Shown: positions 1 through 7,740, counted from the first letter of the stretch. The stretch is DNA of 64,000 nt from JASSUD01 sp031963045 (GCA_031963045.1 JASSUK010000012.1:1-64000), one strand, 5' to 3'. The notes: a model not told the origin generated them from the sequence alone. Made by a program: numbers and translations.

Positions 1-2
1 TG

Positions 3-881
3 CCTGAGGCCCCTCATAATGGACCAGAATTACCCCAGAATACGCCGGAGAGCGCGCCGCAGAGTAATACGCAGGGATTGGAAGAAACAGTTAAGCAGGA
101 ACCCAAGGTGCTTGAGAAGGTCACTGATAGTAAGGTTCAATCGCTCAAAAGTGGAGTGGAAAGTGAGACACAGACGCTTGGAAAAACGGTTGAGCGTGAA
201 GGTACTCAAGTGCTTAAGAGGATAGATTGGGAAAATAACGATCGAGTCGAAGCCCTAGCAGCGGCATTTAATACAAAGATAGAATCTTTAGAGGGCGATT
301 TAAAAAGTACTAGGGCAGAAAATAAAGAAGAGCTTGTGAAATTAGCGAATATATGCGCCGATATTTCGGGGCAGATAGCAGGATTATCCATTCAAATAAC
401 CTCTATTCAACAAGGTAGCAGCAGCAGAAGAAGTAGTAGCAGAAGTAGTGATAGAAGTAGCTGCAGAAGTAATAGCAGTAGCAGTAATAGCCATAGATCT
501 CTTCGCGGAAATAATGCTCAGGTGCTTTCCCCTGATTTGAATAATGCTCCTCCGATAGAGTCGACCCTCTCTTTATATAGCCAAAATCCTTATCATATGC
601 CTGAACCTTCTTCTTGCAGAGTATCTACTTGGGCAAATCAACAGGCAACGGAAGAACTGGAGCAGGATCGCTATCCGGAAATAGTCACTCCTGATGCGAC
701 GCAAAATACTATGGAGGAACCCGAGTGGGAATTTGGAGAATATCATTCTCCAGAAATAAGGGATAGCAGCCGTATCAGAGGCCATTCCCAATTTGATCCG
801 AATAATGAGAGAGGAGTTTCTTCTAGTTCAAGCCAAAGCAGCTATGGGACACTGAGCATAAGCCAAAATTCTTTTGCCTAG
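3..881 (+). CDS. Ser/Arg-rich coiled-coil protein, 5' end outside window
   Basis: The reading frame is open back to the first bases of the window with no stop and no convincing start, so this is the 3' part of a longer gene; a TTG at 78 is the first start-like codon but has no ribosome-binding site. The visible N-terminal part is Pro/Gln/Glu-rich. A charged, probably coiled-coil stretch follows (about 235-410), then a low-complexity Ser/Arg run encoded by AGY and AGA triplets (415-500), then a polar tail ending in Gln/Ser-rich sequence. No membrane segment is visible. I recognise no family. The Ser-rich style resembles the genes at 2123-2516 and 4458-4928, which suggests a secreted or host-directed protein, but that is inference. 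Confidence 0.6.
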   Translation, partial: PEAPHNGPELPQNTPESAPQSNTQGLEETVKQEPKVLEKVTDSKVQSLKSGVESETQTLGKTVEREGTQVLKRIDWENNDRVEALAAAFNTKIESLEGDLKSTRAENKEELVKLANICADISGQIAGLSIQITSIQQGSSSRRSSSRSSDRSSCRSNSSSSNSHRSLRGNNAQVLSPDLNNAPPIESTLSLYSQNPYHMPEPSSCRVSTWANQQATEELEQDRYPEIVTPDATQNTMEEPEWEFGEYHSPEIRDSSRIRGHSQFDPNNERGVSSSSSQSSYGTLSISQNSFA

Positions 882-1014
882 TCTGCTTAAGGCAGACGGT
901 TTTATACGTGCAATAAGTAAGAAATACTTCCTCTTGCATTATTAAAATAAAAAATATGAGCAGAGGCTTTTAGAATGAGGGCTTGCCTTTTTTCTTACTC
1001 CATAGTGAATGGCC

Positions 1015-1049
1015 CCAGAATAGTGAGATAACGTATCTCACTATTCTGG
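1015..1049. terminator. Perfect 16-bp inverted repeat, possible terminator
   Basis: The arms 1015-1030 and 1034-1049 are exact complements separated by the 3-base loop ACG. It lies 134 bases after the stop of the Ser/Arg-rich gene. No T-run follows, so it is not a classic intrinsic terminator; it could be an RNA 3'-end hairpin or a short mobile repeat. Confidence 0.45.
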
Positions 1050-1545
1050 AGCTTTCTTACGTATCTCTATCTGAATGGTTCAAACTATTAATCAATCCAT
1101 TAAAGTAGAAAGAGTTTGGGTTGAAAATGATAGTGCTTCACGGCATTACAGCACGTACTTGCTGCATCAAGTATCCACGTAGTCGATTATCTGAGACCGA
1201 CCTCACGCTCTCAAAATGCGGTCGCCATGAATTTACCCCAAAAAGTTTGGCGCCAGATTTAACTTTTTGGGTACAGCCATGTGCCAAAATTTTCTCAAGT
1301 GATTGAAAAATCACTAAAAAATCAGAGTGCTGTTTTTTTCTATTTTGCTGATACTTATCTATAATTTCGCTTCCTTATACCTCTTTTCTGATTGGATTCC
1401 ACAGCTTTTATAGATATTCATTACACTCCTCTGTGACGCAATGCGTCTAACTGATACCTTCTGCAGGTAGGGTGTATTTGGACAAACTTAAGGTGCCTAT
1501 ATGCTTTAGCTGCTCAAACCCTCAATTGTCTGATGGAGAAAGAAA
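1050..1545. other. Intergenic, no supported gene
   Basis: Nothing in this stretch can be assigned. A 61-codon frame at 1121-1306 lacks a good ribosome-binding site and any recognisable motif. The last 30 bases hold the ribosome-binding site of the gene at 1546. Confidence 0.4.
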
Positions 1546-1935
1546 ATGCGTATTGCAACTGATACACGCACTACTTTTAGAAGCTCACCAGAATCTACGA
1601 TTAAAGGCTTGGGATCTAAGAAAATGTCTTTGTTTTATGGCGTAGCAGGGTTGGCATGCACTGCGCTAGCAGCAAGTGCGAAAAGTTTGCCAAGTAATGT
1701 CAGCAATGCACATAACCTGACACTGCATAATCCCAATGTGCTATCTGAAAATCAAAACTCCACATTTCCATGGGTGTCTAAAAAAGGAGGCGGCCATAGT
1801 GGTGGTGGCCGCGCCGTTAGAGGTGGCAGTAGCAACAGCAGCACAAGTTCCAGTTCTGTGATTATTGAACCTAGTTTAAAAAATCCGGTATTAGCGGCAA
1901 TTGGCGTGATAAGCCTTGCAAGCTTTCTCGCTTAG
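1546..1935 (+). CDS. Small exported-type Gly/Ser-rich protein, unknown
   Basis: A 129-residue protein with a GGAGAA ribosome-binding site seven bases before the ATG. An internal Met (residue 27, base 1624) begins a stretch that looks like a signal peptide: two Lys, then a hydrophobic core ending in Ala-rich sequence near residue 45. The middle is Asn/Ser-rich, followed by a KKGGGHSGGG segment and a poly-Ser run. The last 17 residues are hydrophobic and could be a membrane anchor. There is no Cys suited to a lipobox. No family is recognised. The Gly/Ser composition and export signals suggest a surface or secreted protein. It stands alone, with a remnant pseudogene 47 bases downstream. Confidence 0.55.
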   Translation: MRIATDTRTTFRSSPESTIKGLGSKKMSLFYGVAGLACTALAASAKSLPSNVSNAHNLTLHNPNVLSENQNSTFPWVSKKGGGHSGGGRAVRGGSSNSSTSSSSVIIEPSLKNPVLAAIGVISLASFLA

Positions 1936-1981
1936 AAAAATAAAAAAGCATTGCTTACCTTTTTGCTACGGTGTGTTTATC

Positions 1982-2065
1982 ATTGCTCCTAAACCTTCTT
2001 TCTTTTCATCGCTACTACAGAAAATGAAAAAAGTATGTGATCGAAGTAAACCTCAGAATATTTAA
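1982..2065 (+). pseudogene. C-terminal remnant of a paralogue of the F-box-like gene
   Basis: The frame encodes IAPKPSFFSSLLQKMKK followed by a short divergent tail and TAA. It matches the last residues of the 461-aa protein at 2997-4382 (IAPKPSFFSSLLKKMKR), and the DNA after both stops is similar as well (AATATTTAAGGTG). No upstream part of the gene remains, so this is a 3' fragment left by duplication and deletion. Confidence 0.7.
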
Positions 2066-2122
2066 GGTGATGTTGCGGAGGCTTCTGGTTTGCATTACAT
2101 CCATAATCCTCCTATTTTTTAT

Positions 2123-2516
2123 TCATACTGCGGTGCTTTTCTGCCTAAACCTATTAAGTGCATTAAAGTTATGTAGGCTTTCCATCTGACTCATTACTGA
2201 GCCGTCTCGAGATTCTGAAAAAAAGTGCATGGGTATACTATGCTCGGAATGGCTTGGTCTAGTATGAGCAGGTGTTGGTTCGGATGGAAAGTTATAAAGT
2301 GTGAAAGTATCTGAATATAAACTTTGTCTAGCTTGCGAAGCTATGCTAGATCATCCTGGATTCGGAATAAATTGATGAAGGCGAGCTAGGGTTATGAAAT
2401 GTGGAAGTGTTTGAATATAAACTTTGTCTATCTTGCGAACCGATGCTAGATCTCCTAGATTCGGAATAAATTGACGAAGGCGAACTAGCTATTCTTCCAG
2501 AGTTAATTCTATCCAT
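2123..2516 (-). pseudogene. Frameshifted paralogue of the Ser-rich gene at 4458-4928
   Basis: The start is the ATG at 2516, preceded by AGGAGAAAGAA exactly as in the paralogue. The frame runs through a 33-residue repeat containing SSPSSIYSES, then meets a stop at 2346. Comparing the two 99/100-bp repeat units shows one extra base (plus-strand A near 2353) in the second unit read. Restoring the frame gives a continuous reading to a TGA at 2123-2125, ending in MESLHNFNALNRFRQKSTAV, which parallels IESPYNLSTFNRLNLGSTAR of the paralogue. The paralogue's C-terminal membrane segment is missing here. The gene is therefore broken by a frameshift and truncated. Confidence 0.75.
2294..2490. repeat. Two-unit tandem repeat of 99/100 bp
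   Basis: Shared anchors such as TGAATATAAACTTTGTCTA (2312 and 2412) and TTCGGAATAAATTGA (2361 and 2460) are spaced 100 and 99 bp apart. 99 bp is 33 codons, so the repeat was in frame in the Ser-rich pseudogene; the unit at 2294-2395 carries the one-base insertion. Confidence 0.8.
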
Positions 2517-2996
2517 TTCTTTCTCCTGCGCACAGAATTCGTACTGACGGTGATAGTCAATATGGCATACGACTGAAATATGCAATACTTTTGCATAGTA
2601 TCTGTAAAAAAGATGTTACACACTTGTAGTATATGATAGAGACTCTCAAGAGATATCTAATAGAGCGTATCAGGAAAAAAGTATTTTATGGCGAAGTGAA
2701 CGCCCATAAAAAGTTGGACGGCTTGCTAATTTTTTATCATTGATAAGTAATTTTCTAAAAAATATTTTATATCGCGTAACATCCCACATGGCCTTGTTTC
2801 ATTTAGCGTTTCCTTAAGCGCCTGGTTTTCCTAAATTCCGTAAAATTTTCTGTTTTTTTCTACTGTTTAGCCCTGAGTCTTCACTCGACGTACTGTTGCG
2901 CTGCTTGATTTTCAATTAGAATTTTCGATTCTTATCTTTTTTATAAGATTTTTCTTGTGAAATGCAACTGGATCAATTTCCCAAGGCAGCCTAGCA
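2517..2996. promoter_or_regulatory. Upstream regions of two divergent accessory genes
   Basis: The left two thirds (to about 2720) is the upstream region of the Ser-rich pseudogene and is conserved with 4929-5130, which suggests it once held promoter elements. The rest is A+T-rich sequence before the F-box-like gene. I can name no specific -10/-35 pair with confidence. Confidence 0.35.
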
Positions 2997-4382
2997 ATGA
3001 CTATTCCTACTCAATCCATCACTAATCTTGTTGGATTTACGGCAAGACTTGCCCCATCGGTAATGGCACGCACCCCTAACCATGTTGGTCTTGAAATGGA
3101 AGGTTCTGGCGCTGAGCATAGTGCAGTTGCAAGTCATGCTAAAAAATCAAAATCTTCTAAATGGAATATTTTACTAGAAGCTATTGATATAGAAAAAATG
3201 ATTCTTGGCTATCTTGAAATTAAAGATGTGCTTAATTTTCGTCTTGTAAGCAAAATGTGCGAAAAAAGCTATCTTTCCCATCTTCAGCCGAGAATATCTA
3301 AAGAAGATTTATATATTAATGAGCAAAATATAAAAAAGGGAGAGCTATATTTTCCGCCAATGCTGAGTGATATGTTGATCGCTGAAAATATTGGGCGGCG
3401 GGCGGATGGTTTGCTATTAATTGATATATATCTTCAAAAAGTACTAGATACATCCAGAGCGATTCTAGATCCTACCATCGATAAAATTAAGAAAGATATA
3501 GATGGCAATATGTTCCGCAGAGCAATGATATGGGAAAAAAGAGATGAGAAAAAGGTAGGGGAAATGCATGGGCTGTATCAAAATATCTTGTCTATAGTGT
3601 GGCGCTGGGAAAATGTTTTTCCTCATTTTTCTTATTTGTTTGAAAACCCCTCTTTGATCACTTTAGACATTCCCCCTTTGCCTGAGCCAGAAGATTCGCT
3701 TAATAAATGTATGGAGCATGTCAAAAATCTAAAAGACAACACTGCACTATCGCCCTTATCTAAGGGGCTGTATGTAGCAGGATTTTTATATATATCTGCT
3801 GCGTTTTTTACTCTCGTTGCTGCTGTTGTTTTGGCATCCGTAGCAATGGATTTGCTGGCATTCAGTTTGGCACTGGCTTATGCCATGTCATTTTTATTTG
3901 GTTGTGTTTTAGGATTGGGTGGAGCGCAGTACCTATATGTATCTCTAAAGAATTTTGAATATTATTACAAATTTCCACGAGCGCTTGAATGCTTAAATGA
4001 GAAGCTTGATTGCATAAAAAATTCATTTTATATAGACGATACACAATCTGCCGAAAATGGAGGGTATTCTGTAAATACAAGAACTAATATTGCAGATGCC
4101 CGGCATAAATATTTAGTATCGCACCATAATTTGCTCTATATTCCTGATTTGGAAGTAAATCAATCAGTACACGATCTATCGCAAGCGGCTCAATTTGAAA
4201 CTAATGAGTCAGTAGCGCAAGAAACTAGAAAGCAGAAATTAATAAAAACCCGTGAAAATATGCGGGTATTTTTGCAAGCAGAAGTTTCATTCCAGAATAA
4301 AATTCGAGTCATCGCTCCTAAACCTTCTTTCTTTTCATCACTGCTAAAGAAAATGAAAAGATTGTCTGGTTTTAGTAAATAA
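2997..4382 (+). CDS. F-box-like membrane protein, candidate effector
   Basis: A 461-residue protein. Residues 57-95 resemble an F-box (pattern LLEAI..EKMILGYLEIKDVL followed by FRLVSK): the hydrophobic spacing, the Asp before the second helix and the VSK end fit, although the usual initial LP is absent. Residues about 257-281 and 285-315 form two close membrane helices, and the C-terminus is basic. F-boxes bind Skp1 in eukaryotic ubiquitin ligases, so a host-directed role is inferred. No substrate-binding repeat (LRR, ankyrin) is visible. The ATG at 2997 has only a weak ribosome-binding site; Met23 (3063) is an alternative. The 3' end is part of the duplicated block also found at 1982-2065. 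Confidence 0.6.
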   Translation: MTIPTQSITNLVGFTARLAPSVMARTPNHVGLEMEGSGAEHSAVASHAKKSKSSKWNILLEAIDIEKMILGYLEIKDVLNFRLVSKMCEKSYLSHLQPRISKEDLYINEQNIKKGELYFPPMLSDMLIAENIGRRADGLLLIDIYLQKVLDTSRAILDPTIDKIKKDIDGNMFRRAMIWEKRDEKKVGEMHGLYQNILSIVWRWENVFPHFSYLFENPSLITLDIPPLPEPEDSLNKCMEHVKNLKDNTALSPLSKGLYVAGFLYISAAFFTLVAAVVLASVAMDLLAFSLALAYAMSFLFGCVLGLGGAQYLYVSLKNFEYYYKFPRALECLNEKLDCIKNSFYIDDTQSAENGGYSVNTRTNIADARHKYLVSHHNLLYIPDLEVNQSVHDLSQAAQFETNESVAQETRKQKLIKTRENMRVFLQAEVSFQNKIRVIAPKPSFFSSLLKKMKRLSGFSK

Positions 4383-5130
4383 AAGAATATTTAAGGTGGT
4401 ATGGTTTATGGTTTATGGTATAGGTAGCTGTATTCACTAGTATATTAACGTTGCACTTCAATATTGAAGTCGGGCGTATTGGTTGTGCCACCAATAATGA
4501 TTGAGAGAGTGTTGGAATAGGGTAAACCCTGCAATAAGCGATGCAAAACCGCCGCAGTAAAGCAGTGACACTATATGTCCTAATGTGCTTGTAAATGGGC
4601 TGTTTATTAATCTTGCGGTGCTTCCCAGGTTAAGTCTATTAAATGTACTAAGGTTATATGGGCTCTCTATTTGAATAGGAGCTGAGTGGTTTTGAGGTAT
4701 TGGGTTGGTGAAAGAGAAAGGGGATGGGTATAAATTTCTCCTAGGTCTATTAGACTCAGCATAGGTTGGCGTATGAAAGCTAAAATCAGTAGATGTTGGC
4801 CTGGAAGGGCGAGATAGAGGAGTGTATGAGTTTGAATGTCGGCTAGAGGCTGAACTTACGCTAGCGCTATCAGACTCAGAATAGATTGATGAACACGAGT
4901 TAGAGCGTTCTCTACGAATAGTATTCACTTCTTTCTCCTACGCACAGAATGCATGCTGATGGTGGTAGTCTGTATGACATACAGCCGAGATGCGGAACAC
5001 TTTAGTGTGCATCTATAAAAAGGATGTTGCACACTTGCAGTAGATGTTAGAAGCACTCAAGAGATATCTGATGCGAAATCTCGAAAAAAAGTATTTTATG
5101 GCGAAATGAATGGCCCTAAAAAGTTGAGCC
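4309..5130. repeat. Segmental duplication, intact copy B
   Basis: This is the counterpart of 1980-2720. It contains the last codons of the F-box-like gene, the intact minus-strand Ser-rich gene and its upstream region. Both copies end near the sequence CC.(A/T)AAAAAGTTG. Ends are estimated by eye. Confidence 0.7.
4458..4928 (-). CDS. Ser-rich protein with C-terminal membrane segment
   Basis: A 156-residue protein that starts with GTG at 4928, eight bases after an AGGAGAAAG ribosome-binding site; the decayed paralogue has ATG at the same place. Residues about 8-60 are Ser-rich with the motif SSIYSES. The middle is Pro/Asn-rich and polar. Residues about 110-145 hold a hydrophobic stretch (HIVSLLYCGGFASLIAGFTL) that is probably one or two membrane helices, and the end is aromatic and charged. 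No family is recognised. Its tail-to-tail position with the F-box-like gene, 75 bases apart, is conserved in the decayed copy, so the two genes were duplicated as a unit. Confidence 0.6.
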   Translation of the reverse strand: MNTIRRERSNSCSSIYSESDSASVSSASSRHSNSYTPLSRPSRPTSTDFSFHTPTYAESNRPRRNLYPSPFSFTNPIPQNHSAPIQIESPYNLSTFNRLNLGSTARLINSPFTSTLGHIVSLLYCGGFASLIAGFTLFQHSLNHYWWHNQYARLQY

Positions 5131-5158
5131 AACTTACGGATTTTTAGGCTTACCTCCC

Positions 5159-5701
5159 ATGAAAATAAAAAAAACTCTGTGTTTAATGGCCGTGGCCTTT
5201 ATATTTGAGTGGCCGATGTTTGCCCACGCATCTGATTCCAGCCCTGCATGGCAAAGCTCTGTGGTTGGGCATGTAGTTCAGCCTTATCAAGATGGTAGTT
5301 GGGATGTATATCTTACTGGCTGTAATTGGCATACTGGCGCTACTTTTAGTAAGACAAAATTAAATGCCAAAGGATTCGGTGGTGGCATGGGTAAACACTG
5401 GTCTGATGCATCTGGCCATCAAGATATGTTGTATGCGTTTGCATTTTCAGATTCGTATAAACATGTTCAGCCGGTTATTGGCTATGCGCGCCAGTGGTTT
5501 ACTAAGCCAATGGGACCCTTATCATTCGGAGCTGGTTTTACGGTGGGCTTTACCGCGCGCTCGGATATGTTCCACTACCTCCCTTTGCCAATGGCTCTCC
5601 CTGTTTTCTCCATGCGCGTTAATAAGCTCTCTCTAATGAGTACCGTTATTCCACGCAGGCGAGGCGCCCTTGGGTTAATTGTGGCGCGCTATGAACTCTA
5701 A
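5159..5701 (+). CDS. pagP: Lipid A palmitoyltransferase PagP
   Basis: This is an outer-membrane enzyme that moves a palmitate chain from phospholipid to lipid A, which lowers endotoxin recognition and permeability. Length is 180 residues. A signal peptide ends near residue 24 (AHA-SD). Hallmarks of PagP are visible: His58 in NWHTG, GGGMG..W (74-81), Asp98-Ser99 in FSDSY, GFTVGFTARSD (127-136) and YLPLP.ALP (140-148). His58, Asp98 and Ser99 correspond to the known catalytic triad. The final beta-strand ends in Leu rather than Phe. The start ATG follows CCTCCC, which is not a ribosome-binding site, so initiation may be weak. It converges on the small membrane gene at 5757 with 55 bases between them. 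Confidence 0.88.
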   Translation: MKIKKTLCLMAVAFIFEWPMFAHASDSSPAWQSSVVGHVVQPYQDGSWDVYLTGCNWHTGATFSKTKLNAKGFGGGMGKHWSDASGHQDMLYAFAFSDSYKHVQPVIGYARQWFTKPMGPLSFGAGFTVGFTARSDMFHYLPLPMALPVFSMRVNKLSLMSTVIPRRRGALGLIVARYEL

Positions 5702-5756
5702 GAGATATCGCAATGGAGTGATCTAAGTGGGATAGCGCCTGCGTGGTCAAAATTTA

Positions 5757-6110
5757 TTAATTGATTTTATATGCTTCGGTTTGTATAGAATATATTGCTA
5801 AGTTTAATGTCGTTAAAGTCAGGGAGATGCTGAAAGCAGGGAAAGCTATATCGAGATTAGAATACATGCATAAAAACGTAGCAGCCCAACTTGCGGAAGT
5901 TGCAATATTAATCAACGGCACTAGCTTTGAGTTATCTATATGTTTCTGGATTGATTTTATTAGATTCGTATACACATCGTCTGGTTCTATTTCCACTGGG
6001 CCAAATGCCTCTTTCTCTTTTTTTTCGTAATTATCAAGCTGAATGACGGTATCATTTCTAAGAGGACTAAGGGGGGCGGTAATCGAATTTTGCATGCTAA
6101 TAGGTGTCAT
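5757..6110 (-). CDS. Small membrane protein with hydrophobic hairpin, unknown
   Basis: A 117-residue protein with start ATG at 6110 and AGGA seven bases upstream. Residues 1-60 are polar and charged (EKKEKEAFGPVEIEPDD). Residues about 64-108 form two hydrophobic segments joined by a short loop (TSASWAATFLCMYS and FPAFSISLTLTTLNLAIY), followed by a short tail. This arrangement, a soluble N-terminus and a membrane hairpin at the C-terminus, recurs in several proteins of the window. No family is recognised. The opposite-strand frame at 5761-6030 is judged a shadow because it has no ribosome-binding site. Confidence 0.5.
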   Translation of the reverse strand: MTPISMQNSITAPLSPLRNDTVIQLDNYEKKEKEAFGPVEIEPDDVYTNLIKSIQKHIDNSKLVPLINIATSASWAATFLCMYSNLDIAFPAFSISLTLTTLNLAIYSIQTEAYKIN

Positions 6111-6254
6111 CTATCGTCCTAGATTAATAAATTATTTATTGGATGATGTAAAAATTTCTTTATAAATCAAAGGACGTACTGTAAAGTAATTAATCTGATA
6201 AAAAAGTGGGCTGCAACCGAATTCTGTATAAGATTTTGCAGATATTATGGTCGG

Positions 6255-6400
6255 ATTTTCGTAGGTTGGCGGTGAGGCACGGGCCCCAACATGCACGCCA
6301 CTGGCTTTTAACTTTTACTTTTGCCAGTTTGTAGGCTGGTCTTCAAAGGGACACTGGCGTGCGTGTTGGGGCCCGTGCCTCACCGCCAACCTACGAAAAT
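6255..6400. repeat. R1 inverted-repeat element, complete
   Basis: The arms 6255-6300 and 6355-6400 are 46 bp each and complementary with a single mismatch, around a 54-bp centre. The arm core is GTAGGTTGGCGGTGAGGCAC. The near-perfect pairing marks this as the best-preserved R1 copy. A transcript across it would fold into a very long hairpin. Confidence 0.9.
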
Positions 6401-6592
6401 AGTATCTATAGCCCAATGCATGGCGCGGTCTTTACAAATAGAATAAGAATTTTATTTAGCCCATTCTTTTCATCAAGCATACAACAATTTTAAAAAAGCA
6501 GAAAATTACTCGTATTACTCAGTATAATCCGCGATTCAGATAAAATTTTGAAAATGTAGCTGTCTAAAAAATATATCTAAGGATTAAGTAGT

Positions 6593-7000
6593 GTGTTTAT
6601 AGAAAATTTTAGCAAGCTTATGTGGCCCCTCGATAATCAGTCACTTCTCCCTAGTGACTCGCCTGCTACTGAGGATAGAGCGGCTTTAAAGGCGTTGATT
6701 CCTGAGCTTGAGTGGCGTAAAGAACATTTGTCGGCTATGCCTATTTATTTAGCATTGCCTGGCTGTATAGCTGCTTTGGCTTGTTGTGTGGTGACATTTC
6801 CTTATTTGGCGCTGCAGATAGCGTGTGCTTTGGTCGGTGCAATGGCGATAGTGGGTGCAGTAGGAATAGCTGTGCACTGTCGACATTTAGAAAAACTTCC
6901 AGCCGTAAAATTTAAAATGGAAGCCTGTGAAGCAAGTTATAGAGTGATGCAAGAAGAAATAGCATTACGCAAAGATGCGCAGAACAGGAGTTTGGCGTAG
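6593..7000 (+). CDS. Small membrane protein with hydrophobic hairpin, unknown
   Basis: A 135-residue protein with GTG start at 6593, preceded by AAGGA at a spacing of seven; Met10 (6620) is a less supported alternative. The N-terminus is polar, followed by a helix-like segment (AALKALIPELEWRKEHL). Two strongly hydrophobic segments lie at about residues 50-70 and 73-94, rich in Ala, Leu, Val and Cys. The C-terminal 40 residues look like an amphipathic or coiled-coil helix. No family is recognised. The terminator at 7042-7080 follows, so it is probably a single-gene transcript. Confidence 0.55.
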   Translation: MFIENFSKLMWPLDNQSLLPSDSPATEDRAALKALIPELEWRKEHLSAMPIYLALPGCIAALACCVVTFPYLALQIACALVGAMAIVGAVGIAVHCRHLEKLPAVKFKMEACEASYRVMQEEIALRKDAQNRSLA

Positions 7001-7041
7001 TAAAGTGGTAGCCAGCATAATTTGAGCACAGGAATGCGCAT

Positions 7042-7080
7042 AAAAAAACCATCCTTTTACCTTCAAAGGATGGTTTTTTT
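7042..7080. terminator. Bidirectional intrinsic terminator
   Basis: AAAACCATCCTTT pairs with AAAGGATGGTTTT across a 7-base loop, with A-runs before and T-runs after. It can end the plus-strand gene at 6593 and the minus-strand abrB-type gene at 7098. Confidence 0.9.
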
Positions 7081-7097
7081 ATATCGAACAACTACGC

Positions 7098-7367
7098 TCA
7101 TCGTTTTTTTGGTTTCTGGGCGGTAGGAGTATCTAGGTTTAGCGGTTGCAATCCTGCTGAACGGAGTTGATCTCGAGCGCTATCGATGATGGTTTCAAAT
7201 TTTTCTACTGTAGACGCATGGATTTCAATTTTTTTAAGGATGATGACATCATCCTTGGCAAACACAATAAATTGATCTCCTGCTTCAAGGTTCAACGTCT
7301 TTCTGATGAAATCCGGAATGACGAGTTGCCCTCTCGAGGAGAGTTGTGTGGTAGCGAGCTTTTTCAT
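7098..7367 (-). CDS. AbrB/MazE-type DNA-binding protein, solitary
   Basis: An 89-residue protein whose first 45 residues match the swapped-hairpin AbrB/SpoVT/MazE fold: TQLSSRGQLVIPDFIRKTL, then LEAGDQFIVF and DDVIILKK. The C-terminal part is basic and Pro/Lys-rich. In this family, members act as antitoxins or transition-state regulators that bind DNA as dimers. The start ATG has AAGGG ten bases upstream. No toxin gene lies on either side: the upstream 370 bases hold nothing and a terminator lies downstream. It may therefore be an orphan antitoxin or a stand-alone regulator. Confidence 0.75.
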   Translation of the reverse strand: MKKLATTQLSSRGQLVIPDFIRKTLNLEAGDQFIVFAKDDVIILKKIEIHASTVEKFETIIDSARDQLRSAGLQPLNLDTPTAQKPKKR

Positions 7368-7699
7368 GGCAGTACCCTTAGAACCTTTTTAGAATCAAAC
7401 TCCAACCTTTTCCTAAAGAGCCATATTTAGTATCAACAAGCTAGCTTGAACAGAGGGGCCGGGCCTTATGAAAAAGGCTCTTCTAGGAAGTCTGAAATAA
7501 GACCTAAATCATATAAGTAGGGAATAGCGTATTAACCTGAATAATTAGGTTGATCGGACATACAGGAAGACGGCGAAACAGCGGAAGAATAAAAAGTTCC
7601 CCTATAAAAAGTACACCTTACCCCTTATTTTACGCCTCACTCAACCTTGCGGCCTCGCAATAAATTGTAGATTGGCACGACACATTGGTATAAATGCGG
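7368..7699. other. Intergenic, no gene seen
   Basis: The stretch contains the promoter side of the abrB-type gene and nothing else that can be assigned. Confidence 0.4.
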
Positions 7700-7735
7700 A
7701 ACTCCAACATGCAGGCCACCGACTTTTAATCTTGC
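7700..7735. repeat. R1 fragment
   Basis: AACTCCAACATGCAGGCCACCGACTTTTAATCTT matches the inner end of an R1 left arm plus the start of the centre. The outer arm (about 7660-7690) is too diverged to delimit. Confidence 0.55.
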
Positions 7736-7740
7736 ATACT

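Larger units (their letters stand above)
1980..2720. repeat. Segmental duplication, decayed copy A
   Basis: This block repeats, in the same order and orientation, the block at about 4309-5130: the 3' end of an F-box-like gene on the plus strand, then a Ser-rich gene on the minus strand, then that gene's long upstream region. The upstream regions share long stretches, including TTCTTTCTCCT.CGCACAGAAT, GATGTT.CACACTTG.AGTA and GTATTTTATGGCGAA. In this copy both genes are broken. Block ends are estimated by eye. Confidence 0.7.

Noticed and set aside
1121..1306. 61-codon frame in the left intergenic region
   Set aside because: No clear ribosome-binding site, no motif, and odd composition (many Cys and Arg); more likely chance.
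5761..6030. Plus-strand 89-codon frame opposite the 117-aa gene
   Set aside because: The opposite strand has the better ribosome-binding site and the hairpin-membrane composition seen in other genes.
7098..7367. AbrB gene as half of a toxin-antitoxin pair
   Set aside because: No toxin-like frame lies on either side, so it is reported as solitary.
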